NCBI RefSeq assembly: GCF_019049245.1
Contig: NZ_JAGMUK010000106.1
Location: forward strand, 1-58,023
Length of the DNA stretch: 58,023 nucleotides
From: Streptomyces sp. AC555_RSS877
Lineage (GTDB): Bacteria > Actinomycetota > Actinomycetes > Streptomycetales > Streptomycetaceae
Direction of reading: 5' to 3'
Under the pieces are notes generated by a model. The model was not told the origin of the DNA. It did no database searches and worked only from the letters and a program-made list of their open reading frames with translations. Of this stretch, positions 1 to 9,183 are shown in pieces (positions within the stretch are counted from its first letter, which is position 1; each line of letters begins with the position of its first letter). Position numbers and translations under genes: made by a program.

Positions 1-20
1 GGGCAGGGGGGTCGGGGGTA

Positions 21-1088
21 TTACGGGCGGGGAGCCGCCTCGTCGGACCCATGGCCCGCGCCGGGGGTACGGAGGGTGTCGGGGCTCGGGCCCGCGTCGG
101 GGTCCCACGGGACGGCGAGGGCGGCGAGTTCGTCGCCGGGGGCGACGGTGAGGCCGTGCATGCCGTAGAAGATCCGTCCGCCGGCGGGGGCGTGGACGGT
201 GTGCTGCGTGCCGTCGGCAGGGTCGACGATGCGGCCGAGGAGGTCGCCTTCGGTCACTTCGCCGATGACGTCGGCGTCGAAGGCGAACTCCGGGTACCAC
301 AGGCCGGTGGCCTCGGCGGTGACGCCGGCGGACCAGACCCATTCGTGGATCGGGGCCGGGACGGAGCCTTGCTGGTCGAGGACGCCCAGGTGGCGCAGTG
401 CCGTGAGGAGGCCGTCGACGCGGCTCAGGGCCGTGGGCTCGTCCCGCTGTCCGAGCGATCCCACCTCGACCAGGACCGCCGAGATGCCCCGGCGGGCGGC
501 GGCCGCGTGGCTGTTGCCGCCGTCGGCCTTCAGCCCGAGGATGACGTCCTCGATGCCGAAGGAGCCTGCCAGTTCGGCCGTGGCCTTGTCCAGGTCCGGG
601 TCACCGGTGAGGCGGTAGCCGACGAAGTCCCGCAGAACCTGGTCGATGCCGCCACAGTGCAGATCGACGTAGACGTCGGCGCCGTCTATCAGGTGGGTGA
701 AGAGCCAGGCGGCCAGCCGCTCGGTGGGGCCGCCGGCCGGGTCGCCGGGGAAGACGCGGTTGAGGTTCACGCCGTCGACCGGGGAGATGTTGAGCCGGCC
801 CTCGTACACGGCGGGCGGGTTGGCGACGGGGCAGATGATGACCTGCCCGTGCACCTCGCCGGGCTCCAGCAGGTCCGCCAGCCGTACGGCGGCGTCGATG
901 GGCGTGAACTCGCCGCCGTGCACGCCCGCCGTGATGACGACTCGGGGTCCGGGGCGGGAGCCGTTGACCAGGGTCAGCGGGATGTCCGCGGTGAGGGTGC
1001 CGAGGTCGGCCCGGACGGTGCCGCGGGCCTTGGTGCCGGGCTGGGCATCGAGGGAGCCGACGGTGAGGGTGGCGTCGTTCATGGTCAT
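21..1088 (-). CDS. Succinylglutamate desuccinylase/aspartoacylase family deacylase (M14-like zinc hydrolase)
   Basis: A cytosolic zinc-dependent deacylase of 355 aa, expected to remove an acyl group from an N-acyl amino acid or related compound. The zinc site is visible: an HxxE motif (H57, E60, in VHGGE) and a later histidine in DLHCGG (about H144), with the substrate-binding NLNR stretch near 108-111. Length fits the aspartoacylase/AstE-like family. Its ATG overlaps the stop of the upstream FAD oxidase (ATGA), so the two are translationally coupled. A DoeB-like role (N-acetyl-diaminobutyrate deacetylase of ectoine breakdown) is possible because an aminotransferase and an aldehyde dehydrogenase lie nearby. 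No ectoine hydrolase is in the window, so the substrate is unassigned. Confidence 0.85.
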   Translation of the reverse strand: MTMNDATLTVGSLDAQPGTKARGTVRADLGTLTADIPLTLVNGSRPGPRVVITAGVHGGEFTPIDAAVRLADLLEPGEVHGQVIICPVANPPAVYEGRLNISPVDGVNLNRVFPGDPAGGPTERLAAWLFTHLIDGADVYVDLHCGGIDQVLRDFVGYRLTGDPDLDKATAELAGSFGIEDVILGLKADGGNSHAAAARRGISAVLVEVGSLGQRDEPTALSRVDGLLTALRHLGVLDQQGSVPAPIHEWVWSAGVTAEATGLWYPEFAFDADVIGEVTEGDLLGRIVDPADGTQHTVHAPAGGRIFYGMHGLTVAPGDELAALAVPWDPDAGPSPDTLRTPGAGHGSDEAAPRP

Positions 1089-2224
1089 GCCTCCGTACGG
1101 CCGACGGTGGAGATGAAGTCGATGGGCTGGGGCGAGGTGCCGTCCAGAGCCAGGTCGGCGGCGATGTCACCGAAGGCGGGCGCGAGCTTGAAGCCGTGGC
1201 CGGAGAAACCGGCGAGCAGGATCACGTTCTCGGCGCCGGGCAGCGGTCCGACCAGGGGGCGGCTGCTCTCGGTGTAACCCTCCATGTAGACGGAGAGCCG
1301 GGTCGGGTCCGGGTTCAGGTCCGGCATGTGACGCTCGATCAGCTCGGAGAAGATCTCCAGTTCCTCGGGCTGCACCGTCCTGTCCAGCTGGTTCGGGTCG
1401 CCCGCGGGCTGGTGCAGGGCTCGGGAGAGGCCGAGCTTGACCGAGATGCCGTCCGGGGAGGGCAGGCCGTAACAGTGGGTGGGCGCGGTCCGGATGAACG
1501 CCGGGCGCTCCTCGCCGAACCAGGCCTCGGGGGCGGTCGGCACGTACCAGGCGCTGACCAGGCGGCGGACGTCCACCTCCCACGGCAGGTCGGGCAGCAG
1601 GTCGTTGACCCAGGGGCCAGGGGTGACGACGACGGTGTCGAAGCGCTCGCTGCCGGAGTCGGTGCGGATCTCGACGCCGCCCGCGACGGGGACGATCTCG
1701 CGGACCGTGCTGTAGCGGTGGATCACCGCGCCCAGCTGCTCGGCGCGGCGGGCGGCGCTCTGGATGGTCAGCTCGGGGCGGATGAAACCGGCTCGGCGGT
1801 CGAGCACGGCCGCGTCGCCGTCCTCGATGCGGTACTGGGGGAAACGTTTCGCCAGAAGCTCGACATCGAGCACCTCGTGGTCGAGGTCGTGCTCCGCGAT
1901 GGACTGCAGGACGGTGGCCATCTGGTGGTGCTCGGTCGGCCCCATCAGCAGACATCCGGTCAGCCGGCGCAGCTCGCGGCCGGTCTCCTCCTGCAGCTGC
2001 TCCCACAGGGCGTCGGCGTGCTTGAGCAGCGGGACATAGCGGGAGTCCTCGAAGTGCGCGCTGCGGAAGATCCGGGTCTCACCGCCGGCGGCGCCGCGGT
2101 CGTGTCCCGGGGCGAACCGGTCGTACCCGACGACCTCGGCGCCGCGGGCCGCCAGCCGCCAGGCGGCCTGGCTGCCCATCGTTCCGACGCCGACGACGGC
2201 GACGCGCTTCTTGGCAGCTGACAC
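1085..2224 (-). CDS. FAD-dependent amine oxidase, N-methyl-L-tryptophan oxidase / monomeric sarcosine oxidase family
   Basis: A 379-aa flavoprotein of the MSOX/MTOX (DAO) family, which oxidises a secondary N-methyl amine to an imine with release of H2O2. The N-terminal Rossmann motif GVGTMGSQAAWRLA (from residue 12) ends with an acidic residue in the GYDR segment. The C-terminal half has the family-typical GFSGHGFKLAPAFG segment near the covalent-flavin and active-site region. The start is GTG with a strong GAAAGGAAAG ribosome site. It is first in a two-gene unit with the downstream deacylase (4-base overlap). It is divergent from the IclR regulator across 279 bp, so IclR control is likely. 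Substrate is not determinable from sequence. Confidence 0.85.
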   Translation of the reverse strand: MSAAKKRVAVVGVGTMGSQAAWRLAARGAEVVGYDRFAPGHDRGAAGGETRIFRSAHFEDSRYVPLLKHADALWEQLQEETGRELRRLTGCLLMGPTEHHQMATVLQSIAEHDLDHEVLDVELLAKRFPQYRIEDGDAAVLDRRAGFIRPELTIQSAARRAEQLGAVIHRYSTVREIVPVAGGVEIRTDSGSERFDTVVVTPGPWVNDLLPDLPWEVDVRRLVSAWYVPTAPEAWFGEERPAFIRTAPTHCYGLPSPDGISVKLGLSRALHQPAGDPNQLDRTVQPEELEIFSELIERHMPDLNPDPTRLSVYMEGYTESSRPLVGPLPGAENVILLAGFSGHGFKLAPAFGDIAADLALDGTSPQPIDFISTVGRTEA

Positions 2225-2392
2225 AGGACTTTCCTTTCGTATCGCCGAGGCGCATGCTGAGCGCCCGACATGAGGCTGGTTGATTCAAGGTGGTTTGGGC
2301 GGGGGCCGGGCCCTTTCCTCGGGTCCTCGGCTCACAGCCGCCGCGTCTCGCGGCCCTGGCCCACTTCTTCGGAATCTCCTCCGTCGAGCGCC

Positions 2393-2429
2393 GTGCCACA
2401 TTGTGGAACGCTGTGCTAGAATCTGGCAC
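2393..2429. promoter_or_regulatory. Inverted-repeat operator candidate between the FAD oxidase and iclR-type gene
   Basis: GTGCCA (2393-2398) and TGGCAC (2424-2429) form an inverted repeat. A smaller palindrome CCACA-T-TGTGG (2396-2406) overlaps the left arm. A possible -10 hexamer TAGAAT (about 2417-2422) lies inside. The position, 75-110 bp before the IclR start in the divergent gap, suits an autoregulatory and target operator. This is inference from symmetry and position only. Confidence 0.4.
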
Positions 2430-2503
2430 GAGAATGACAGCGGCTCGGTGGGGAGTCAAGAGGTGTCCAGCAGAAATTCCGCGGATTAACAGGGGGAAAC
2501 CGG

Positions 2504-3253
2504 ATGGAAATGAAGAGCGTCACGAGATCGCTGCGCATCCTGGAGGCGGTCGCCCAGCATCAGCCGGTCACCGTCGGGGAGCTGACGAAGCTCTTCGGCC
2601 TGCCGAAGTCGACGGTGCAGCGCACCCTGGTCACCCTGGCCGAGGCGGGCTGGCTGCGCGCGAACCGCAGGGACACCACGCGCTGGGAGATCGGCGCCCG
2701 GGTACTGGCCGTACGACCCGCAGCCCTGCAGGGCTCCAGCCTGTTCGCCGCCGCCCGCGAACCCATGATCCGCCTCCGCGACACGGTGAACGAGACCATC
2801 CACCTGTCGGTGCCCGACGCACTGCACAGCATGGTCGTCGTCGACCGCGTCGACTGCGACCACCCCGTACGGACCTTCCACACCATCGGCGACACCTCAC
2901 CCCTGCACGCCACGGCCACCGGGCACGCGATCCTCGCCCATCTCCCGAATCCCGAGGTCGACGAGTTCGCGACGGGCACGTTCGAGGGGTACGGCGAGGA
3001 GACCATCACCGACCCCGAGGAACTGCGCACGGAGCTCCGGCGGGTCAGGGAGCGTGGCTACGCCGTCAACCACAACCAGTACCTCCAGGGGGTCTGCGCC
3101 ATCGCGGCTCCCGTCCTGGACGGCGACGGCGTCCCGCTGGCCGCCGTGGCCGTCTCCCTGCCGGACTCACGCTTCGAGTCCGGTCGGCTCCCGGAGCTGG
3201 GGCGACTGGTGACCGAGACGGCGGCGGAGATCACCGCGCGCCACCTGCGCTGA
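2504..3253 (+). CDS. IclR family transcriptional regulator
   Basis: A 249-aa DNA-binding regulator. The N-terminal winged helix-turn-helix spans about residues 3-65 (SLRILEAVAQHQPVTVGELT then LPKSTVQRTLVTL). The C-terminal IclR effector domain covers about 80-245 and includes the typical TATGHAILAHLP and GYAVNHNQYLQGVCAIAAPV segments. Full length for the family. The start ATG follows an AGGGGGA-type ribosome site. It is divergent from the amine oxidase/deacylase pair and convergent with the gabD-type gene, so the oxidase pair is its most likely target. The effector is unknown. Confidence 0.9.
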   Translation: MEMKSVTRSLRILEAVAQHQPVTVGELTKLFGLPKSTVQRTLVTLAEAGWLRANRRDTTRWEIGARVLAVRPAALQGSSLFAAAREPMIRLRDTVNETIHLSVPDALHSMVVVDRVDCDHPVRTFHTIGDTSPLHATATGHAILAHLPNPEVDEFATGTFEGYGEETITDPEELRTELRRVRERGYAVNHNQYLQGVCAIAAPVLDGDGVPLAAVAVSLPDSRFESGRLPELGRLVTETAAEITARHLR

Positions 3254-3383
3254 GGGCGCCTTCGGCCCGGTCCGCCCGCGGCGAGGCAGGGCCCCGTCCG
3301 TGCCCGGCCAGGAGGACAGAGCGGCCGGGGACGGCGTGGCCCGCGCGGTGCGCGATGCGGCGTAGGTCAGGGCAGGACCGCCG

Positions 3384-4823
3384 TCATCGCACAGGCACCG
3401 CGAGGTACTGGTACTCCAGGAACTCGTCGAGCCCGACCCGGCCGCCCTCACGGCCCAGCCCGGACTGCTTGACACCGCCGAAGGGAGCGGCCGGGTTGGA
3501 GACGAGGCCGGTGTTGACACCGACCATGCCGACCTCCAGACGCTCGCTGACCCGCAGGGCGCGGTCCAGACCCTCGGTGAAGACGTAGCCGACGAGACCC
3601 CAGGGGGTGTCGTTGGCCCGGCGGATCACCTCGTCCTCGTCGTCGAAGGTGAGGATCGCCGCGACCGGGCCGAAGATCTCCGTGTCCATCAGGCGGCTGT
3701 CGGAGGCGACGTCCGTGAGTACGGTCGGCGGGTAGAAGCAGCCCGGGCCTTCGGGCGTACGGCCGCCGACGAGCACCCGGGCACCGCGCTCCACCGCGTC
3801 GGCCACCAGTTCCTCGACCTTGGCCCGTCCGGCCCTGTCGATCAGAGGGCCGACGTCGACGCCGTCCCGGGTGCCGGGGCCCACGACCAGCGCGCCCATG
3901 CGCTCGGCCAGGCGCCGCCCGAACTCCTCCGCAAGCGAGCTGTGGACGAAGAAGCGGTTGGCGGCGGTGCAGGCCTCGCCCATGTTGCGCATCTTGGCGA
4001 CCATCGCACCGTCGACCGCCTTGTCCAGGTCGGCGTCCTCGAAGACGATGAACGGCGCGTTCCCGCCCAGCTCCATCGAGGTCCGCACGACCGCCTCCGC
4101 GCTCTGGGCGAGCAGCAGGCGTCCGACGTTGGTGGAGCCGGTGAAGGAGAGCTTGCGAATCCGCCCGCCGCGCAGGAGCGGTTCGCACACCTCCCCCGCA
4201 CGGGAGGTGGTGACGACGTTGAGCACGCCGTCCGGCAGCCCGGCCTCCTTGAGGATCGCGGCGAGAGCCAGGCTGGACAGAGGGGTCTGCGGGGCGGGCT
4301 TGAGGATCATCGTGCAGCCGGCGGCGATCGCCGGGCCGATCTTGCGGGTGCCCATGGCCAGCGGGAAGTTCCACGGGGTGATCAGCAGACAGGGGCCGAC
4401 CGGGCGGCGGGAGAGCAGCATGCGGTTGCGGCCGTCGGGCAGGACGCCGTGGCCGCCCTCGATACGGACGGCCTCCTCGGAGAACCAGCGGAAGAACTCG
4501 GCCGCGTACGCCACCTCTCCCCTGGCCTCGGCCAGGGGCTTGCCCATCTCGGCCGTCATCAGGTGGGCCAGCTCGTCGGTGCGCTCGATGACGATCTCGT
4601 ACGCCCGGCGCAGGATCTCGCTGCGCACCCGGGGCGCCGCACGGGCCCACTCCTCCTGCGCCTGGACGGCGGCCTCCTCGGCGCGCTGGGCGTCCTTGGC
4701 GCCGGCGTCGGCGACGTGGGCGAGAATCTCACCGGTCGCGGGGTCGTCGACGGGCATGGTGGCGCCGTCCGCGGCGTCCGACCAGGACCCGCCGATGAAC
4801 AACTGCGTGGGTGTGTCGGTCAT
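3384..4823 (-). CDS. gabD: NAD(P)-dependent succinate-semialdehyde dehydrogenase
   Basis: A 479-aa aldehyde dehydrogenase, full length, predicted to oxidise succinate semialdehyde to succinate in GABA breakdown. The catalytic cysteine lies in MGEACTAANRF and the general-base glutamate in MELGGNAPFIVF. The nucleotide-binding TGSTNVGR and PWNFPLAM motifs are present, and the C terminus contains the family segment PFGGVKQSGLGREGG. It is last in an operon: its ATG overlaps the stop of the upstream FAD/FeS gene, and that gene in turn overlaps gabT. The GabT neighbour supports the substrate, but other omega-semialdehydes (such as malonate or aspartate semialdehyde) cannot be excluded from sequence alone. 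Confidence 0.87.
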   Translation of the reverse strand: MTDTPTQLFIGGSWSDAADGATMPVDDPATGEILAHVADAGAKDAQRAEEAAVQAQEEWARAAPRVRSEILRRAYEIVIERTDELAHLMTAEMGKPLAEARGEVAYAAEFFRWFSEEAVRIEGGHGVLPDGRNRMLLSRRPVGPCLLITPWNFPLAMGTRKIGPAIAAGCTMILKPAPQTPLSSLALAAILKEAGLPDGVLNVVTTSRAGEVCEPLLRGGRIRKLSFTGSTNVGRLLLAQSAEAVVRTSMELGGNAPFIVFEDADLDKAVDGAMVAKMRNMGEACTAANRFFVHSSLAEEFGRRLAERMGALVVGPGTRDGVDVGPLIDRAGRAKVEELVADAVERGARVLVGGRTPEGPGCFYPPTVLTDVASDSRLMDTEIFGPVAAILTFDDEDEVIRRANDTPWGLVGYVFTEGLDRALRVSERLEVGMVGVNTGLVSNPAAPFGGVKQSGLGREGGRVGLDEFLEYQYLAVPVR

Positions 4824-7693
4824 GGGGTTCCTCCTGGTTGATCGGCGGTGGGGTCGAGCAGCTCCGCGAGGTGCAGGGCGCGGATGCCCCGGTCGCCGGC
4901 GAGGTGGTCGATCTGGGTGGCGCAGCTGAAACCGTCGGCCACCACGACCGTCGGCGTGTTCTCGTCGATGCCGTCGAGGCGTGGCTTCAGAGCCAGGTCG
5001 GCGACGGCCATCGAGGTGTCGTAGTGCTGCTCCTCGAAGCCGAAGTTCCCGGCGAGTCCGCAGCAGCCCTCGGCCTCGTCGACCTTGCGTACGCCCAGGC
5101 GGCCGAGCAGGTCGCGGGGGTGGTGGCCCTTGAAGGTGGCGTACTCGTGGCAGTGGGTCTGCAGGACGACCTGGTCCGGCAACTCCGGCGGGGTCCAGTC
5201 CGGCGCGGCCAGGTCGGTCAGGGCGCCGGTGAAGGTGCGGACGCGGGCCGCGACGCGCTGGGCGGCGTCGGTGCCGAGCAGTTCGGGCACGTCACGCTTC
5301 AGGGCGGCGGCGCAGCTGGGTTCGGCCACGATGATGGGCCGGTCGTCGCCGTTGTCGAGGTGGGCGACCGTACGGGCCATGACGCGGCGGGCGACGGACA
5401 GCTGGCCGGTGCTGACCCACGTCAATCCGCAGCACAGGCCGTCCTCGGCCGTGCAGGGGATCCCCGCGTCGGCGAGCACGCGGCCGGCGGCGCCCGCGAC
5501 CTCCGGGCGGAAGGCCCGCGTGAAGCTGTCGACGAAGAGCAGGGCCTTCGCCGGTTCGCCGGTCTTCGCCGCGCGCAGGACCTTGCGCAGGGCACGCCGG
5601 GAGGCGAAGGTCGGGATCGCGCGCTTCGTGGTCACGCCTCCGAGGCGGGCGAGGAGCCTGCCGACCGGCCCGCGCAGCAGCGCGTTGAGCGGTCGGGCGG
5701 CGTAACCGGCCAGGGCCGAGGTGAGGGGCAGCCAGCCCAGTGAGTAGTGGGACCGGGGTCTGAGCCTGCCCTTGTAGTGCTGGTGCAGGAACTCCGCCTT
5801 GTAGGTGGCCATGTCGACGCCGACCGGGCAGTCGCTGGAGCATGCCTTGCAGGACAGGCACAGGTCGAGGGCGTCCTTGACCTCGGTCGAGCGCCAGCCG
5901 TCCCGCACCGTCTCCCCCCGCACCATCTCCTGGAGCAGGCGGGCGCGGCCCCGGGTGGAGTCGTTCTCCTCCCCCGTGGCCCGGTAGCTCGGACACATCA
6001 CGCCACCGACATCGCTGCGACATCGGCCGACGCCGACGCAACGGCGCACAGCGCCTTCGAAGCCGTCCTCGTCGTGCGGGAAGGTGAAGAGTGTGCTGAC
6101 GGGCAGCACTTGGGGCGTGTGCAGGGCGAGATCGGCATCGAGTCGGGCCGGGGCCACGATGACGCCGGGGTTCAGCAAGCCCTCGGGGTCGAAGGCCTCC
6201 TTGAAGGCCGCGAACGCGCGGATCATCCGGTGGCTGTACATGACCTCCAGCAGCTCTCCGCGTGCCCGGCCGTCGCCGTGCTCGCCGGACAGCGTCCCGC
6301 CGTGCGCGACGACCAGGGCTGCGGCCTCGTGCAGGAAGCCACGGGCGGCGGTGCGGCCCTCGTCCGTGGCGAGGTCGAAGTCGATGCGCACGTGGACGCA
6401 CCCCGCGCCGAAGTGCCCGTACATGACGCCGGTCAGCCCGTGCGAGTCCAGCAGCTTGCGGAAGTCCCGCAGATAGGCGGCCAGGTCCTCGGGCGCGACC
6501 GCCGAGTCCTCCCAGCCGGGCCAGGACTCCCCGCCGTCCACCAGACGGGCGGCGAGACCGGCCCCGTCCTCGCGCACCCGCCACAGCGAACGCCGCTCGG
6601 CCGCGCTCTCCACGACCCGCCCACCGGTCATCCGGCCCCCGGCCTTGAGCGCCTCCAGCAGTTCGGCGGCGCGGGCGGTGACCGTCGCCTCGTCGTCACC
6701 GTCGAGTTCGACGTAGAGCCAGGCGCGGCCCTCGGGCAGTCCGGTGACGGAGTCGGGGCCGCGGCGGGCGCGCATAGTGGCGACGATCGCCTCGTCCATG
6801 CCTTCCACGGCACTGGGCGACCAGCGCAGGATCTCCGGGACGTCCTCGGCCGCGTCGACGACGTCGTCGTAGCCGAGGGCCAGCAGCGCCACAGCCGGCG
6901 CGGTGGCGATCAGGCGGACCTTCGCGGCGGTGACGACGGCACAGGAGCCTTCGGTCCCGACGAGGGCGCGGGCCATGTCGAAGCCGTTCTCGGGCAGCAG
7001 GTGGTGCAGCTGGTAGCCGGAGACCTGGCGCGGGATGCGGCCCAGCTCGGTACGGACGAGTGCCAGGTTGTCCGAGACCAGGCGTCGTACGTCCGCTTCG
7101 AGTCGCGCGACGAGGTCGGCGTCGCGGGGGTCGACCGGGTGCAGACCGGTGCGGTCCGCGACGGCCCGCACGCCGTCGGCGGTGACGATCTCCAGGGCCT
7201 CGATGTGGCTGCTGGTCCGCCCGTCCCGCACCGACCGGTTGCCGCACGCGTCGTTGCCGATCATGCCGCCCAGGGTGCAGCGGCTGTGCGAGGACGGGTC
7301 GGGGCCGAACGTGAGCCCGTGCAGAGCGGTCGCGCCGCGCAGCGCGTCGAGGACCACTCCGGCCTCCACGCGCGCGGTCCCGGCGGCCGGGTCGATGTCC
7401 AGGATCCGGTTCATGTACCGGGAGAAGTCCAGGACGACACCCGGCCCGACCGCGTTGCCGGCCATGCTGGTGCCGCCGCCCCGCGCGGTGACCGGAACGC
7501 CCGTCTCCCGGCAGGCCCGCACCACCGCGACCACGTCGTCGGCGCCGCGGGGGAAGACCACGGCCTGCGGCGGGACCCGGTAGTTGGAGGCGTCGTAGGC
7601 GTAGGGACCGGTCGGGCCGGGGCCGGTCTCCACCCGCAGGCCGGGAGCGGTCTCGGCGAGCCGGGCGGTCAGCCGCGCGAGGGGGTCGCTCAT
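4820..7693 (-). CDS. FAD-binding and 4Fe-4S dehydrogenase (D-2-hydroxyacid / D-2-hydroxyglutarate dehydrogenase-like, YdiJ/GlcDF fusion type)
   Basis: A 957-aa fused 2-hydroxyacid dehydrogenase. The N-terminal PCMH FAD domain spans about 35-270, with the motif ARGGGTSMAGNAVGPG. An FAD-oxidase C-terminal domain spans about 275-510. A ferredoxin-like segment has two cysteine groups: CVGVGRC...CPSY near 549, and CLSCKACSSDCP near 610. Two CCG cysteine-rich domains follow (LCCGLTW near 755, GCCGLAGN near 875). The size and order match E. coli YdiJ, a D-2-hydroxyglutarate dehydrogenase. The ATG at 7693 overlaps the gabT stop, and this gene's stop overlaps the gabD start, so all three genes are coupled. 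An open frame extends upstream of the ATG, but that part is the shadow of gabT. A D-lactate or glycolate substrate remains possible. Confidence 0.88.
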   Translation of the reverse strand: MSDPLARLTARLAETAPGLRVETGPGPTGPYAYDASNYRVPPQAVVFPRGADDVVAVVRACRETGVPVTARGGGTSMAGNAVGPGVVLDFSRYMNRILDIDPAAGTARVEAGVVLDALRGATALHGLTFGPDPSSHSRCTLGGMIGNDACGNRSVRDGRTSSHIEALEIVTADGVRAVADRTGLHPVDPRDADLVARLEADVRRLVSDNLALVRTELGRIPRQVSGYQLHHLLPENGFDMARALVGTEGSCAVVTAAKVRLIATAPAVALLALGYDDVVDAAEDVPEILRWSPSAVEGMDEAIVATMRARRGPDSVTGLPEGRAWLYVELDGDDEATVTARAAELLEALKAGGRMTGGRVVESAAERRSLWRVREDGAGLAARLVDGGESWPGWEDSAVAPEDLAAYLRDFRKLLDSHGLTGVMYGHFGAGCVHVRIDFDLATDEGRTAARGFLHEAAALVVAHGGTLSGEHGDGRARGELLEVMYSHRMIRAFAAFKEAFDPEGLLNPGVIVAPARLDADLALHTPQVLPVSTLFTFPHDEDGFEGAVRRCVGVGRCRSDVGGVMCPSYRATGEENDSTRGRARLLQEMVRGETVRDGWRSTEVKDALDLCLSCKACSSDCPVGVDMATYKAEFLHQHYKGRLRPRSHYSLGWLPLTSALAGYAARPLNALLRGPVGRLLARLGGVTTKRAIPTFASRRALRKVLRAAKTGEPAKALLFVDSFTRAFRPEVAGAAGRVLADAGIPCTAEDGLCCGLTWVSTGQLSVARRVMARTVAHLDNGDDRPIIVAEPSCAAALKRDVPELLGTDAAQRVAARVRTFTGALTDLAAPDWTPPELPDQVVLQTHCHEYATFKGHHPRDLLGRLGVRKVDEAEGCCGLAGNFGFEEQHYDTSMAVADLALKPRLDGIDENTPTVVVADGFSCATQIDHLAGDRGIRALHLAELLDPTADQPGGTP

Positions 7694-8958
7694 CGTGCTG
7701 ACGCTCCTGACGTGCCGGCCTCGACCGCAGTCGCCCACGCCTGGAGTCCCTCGTCCACCGCCGTCTCGTCGATCACGAGGGCCGGGATCATCCGCACGAC
7801 CTGGTTCCAGGCCCCGCACAGCAGCAGGAGCAGGCCCTCGTCGATCGCGGCGCGCTGCACGCGGGCGGCGGTGTCGGGGTCGGGGCTGCCGTCCTCGGTG
7901 ACGAACTCGGAGGCCAGCATCAGCCCGAGGCCGCGTACGTCGCCGATGCCCGGCGTGCGGTCGGCCACCGCCTCCAGGCCCTGGCGCAGGCGGGCCCCCA
8001 TCGCCTCGGCGTTCTCCACGAGCTTCTCGTCGTGTACGACGTCGAGGGTGGCGACGGCCGCCGCGCAGGCCACGGCGTTGGCGCCGTACGTGCCGCCCTG
8101 CGAGCCCGGCCACGCCTTGGCCATCAACTCCTCGGAGGCGGCGATGCCGGACAGCGGGAAGCCGCTGGCCAGGCCCTTGGCGGTGACGAGGATGTCGGGG
8201 GTGACGCCGAAGTGGTCGTGGCCCCAGAAGCGGCCCGTGCGGCCGACGCCGGTCTGCACCTCGTCGAGGATGAGGAGGAAGCCGTGCCGGTCGGCCCGCT
8301 CCCGCAGTCCTTCCATGAACGTCCGGGTGGCGGGGACGTAGCCGCCCTCACCGAGCACCGGTTCGACGATGATCGCGGCCGTGTCGGCGGGCGACGAGAT
8401 CGTCTGCAGGGTGTAGTCGAGCTCCTTCAGGGCGAAGCGGGTCGCGGTCTCCTCGTCCCAGCCGTAGCGGTAGGCCGACGGGAAGGGGGTGACGACCACG
8501 CCGCTCATCAGCGGGGAGAAGCCGGACCGAAAGCGGGTGCCGGACGTCGTCATGGAGGCGGCGGCCACCGTACGGCCGTGGAAGCCGCCGTGGCAGACGA
8601 TGACGTTGGGACGGCCGGTGGCCTGACGGGCCAGCCGCAGCGCGGACTCGACGGCCTCGCTGCCGGAGTTGGTGAAGAACAGGCTGTCGAGCCCGGCCGG
8701 CAGCACTTCGCCCAGCTTCTCGACGAGCTGCCGCAGCGGCCGGTGCATGACGGTCGTGTACTGGCCGTGCACCAGCGTGCCCACCTGCTCCTGCGCCGCC
8801 GCCACGACCTTCGGGTGGCAGTGCCCGGTACTGGTGACGCCGATGCCGGCGGTGAAGTCGAGGTAGCGGCGGCCGTCCTCGCCGTAGAGGTGAACGCCCT
8901 CGCCCCGGACCGCCACCACGGGCGTGGCCTGGCGAAGGTGCGGCGACAGTGCGGTCAT
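7690..8958 (-). CDS. gabT: Class III PLP-dependent aminotransferase, 4-aminobutyrate (GABA) transaminase
   Basis: A 422-aa fold-type I aminotransferase. Visible features are the SGSEAVESALRLARQATGR cofactor-binding segment, the FHGRT segment, the LLILDEVQTGVGRTG core (Asp contacts the PLP nitrogen), and the PLP lysine in LVTAKGLASGFP. It should transfer the amino group of GABA or another omega-amine to 2-oxoglutarate. The start at 8958 is preferred because GGGAG sits 7 bases upstream. The longer open frame to 9060 has no family-like sequence. It is first in the three-gene operon and divergent from the PucR regulator, as in GABA-catabolic loci. Beta-alanine or diaminobutyrate specificity cannot be excluded. 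Confidence 0.88.
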   Translation of the reverse strand: MTALSPHLRQATPVVAVRGEGVHLYGEDGRRYLDFTAGIGVTSTGHCHPKVVAAAQEQVGTLVHGQYTTVMHRPLRQLVEKLGEVLPAGLDSLFFTNSGSEAVESALRLARQATGRPNVIVCHGGFHGRTVAAASMTTSGTRFRSGFSPLMSGVVVTPFPSAYRYGWDEETATRFALKELDYTLQTISSPADTAAIIVEPVLGEGGYVPATRTFMEGLRERADRHGFLLILDEVQTGVGRTGRFWGHDHFGVTPDILVTAKGLASGFPLSGIAASEELMAKAWPGSQGGTYGANAVACAAAVATLDVVHDEKLVENAEAMGARLRQGLEAVADRTPGIGDVRGLGLMLASEFVTEDGSPDPDTAARVQRAAIDEGLLLLLCGAWNQVVRMIPALVIDETAVDEGLQAWATAVEAGTSGASAR

Positions 8959-9183
8959 GTTCGTCTCCCGGCCTCGATGTCTGGTCTGCTGCGGTATCCC
9001 GAGCATCTCCACGGACCAGGGGTGCGCCAACGTGCGATGTGTCCGGTCGGGCCGCGACATCCGGACGTTGTGTCAGCCCCTCCGAGGGCTGTGTGGAGTG
9101 CTCATCGGGGGCATGCCGGGTTCCGACTGCTCACAGACCGCTCTTGCGCAGGTCAGCCACGCTTGTCACAGTGACCGGACACT

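Noticed and set aside
51..1277. Long plus-strand open frame over the deacylase gene
   Set aside because: It is antisense to a well-supported enzyme, is Gly/Asp/Val-rich low-complexity text typical of GC-rich shadow frames, and has no family motif.
5747..8341. 864-residue plus-strand open frame
   Set aside because: It is antisense to the FAD/FeS dehydrogenase and gabT, whose motifs are unambiguous. Long antisense frames are expected from GC bias.
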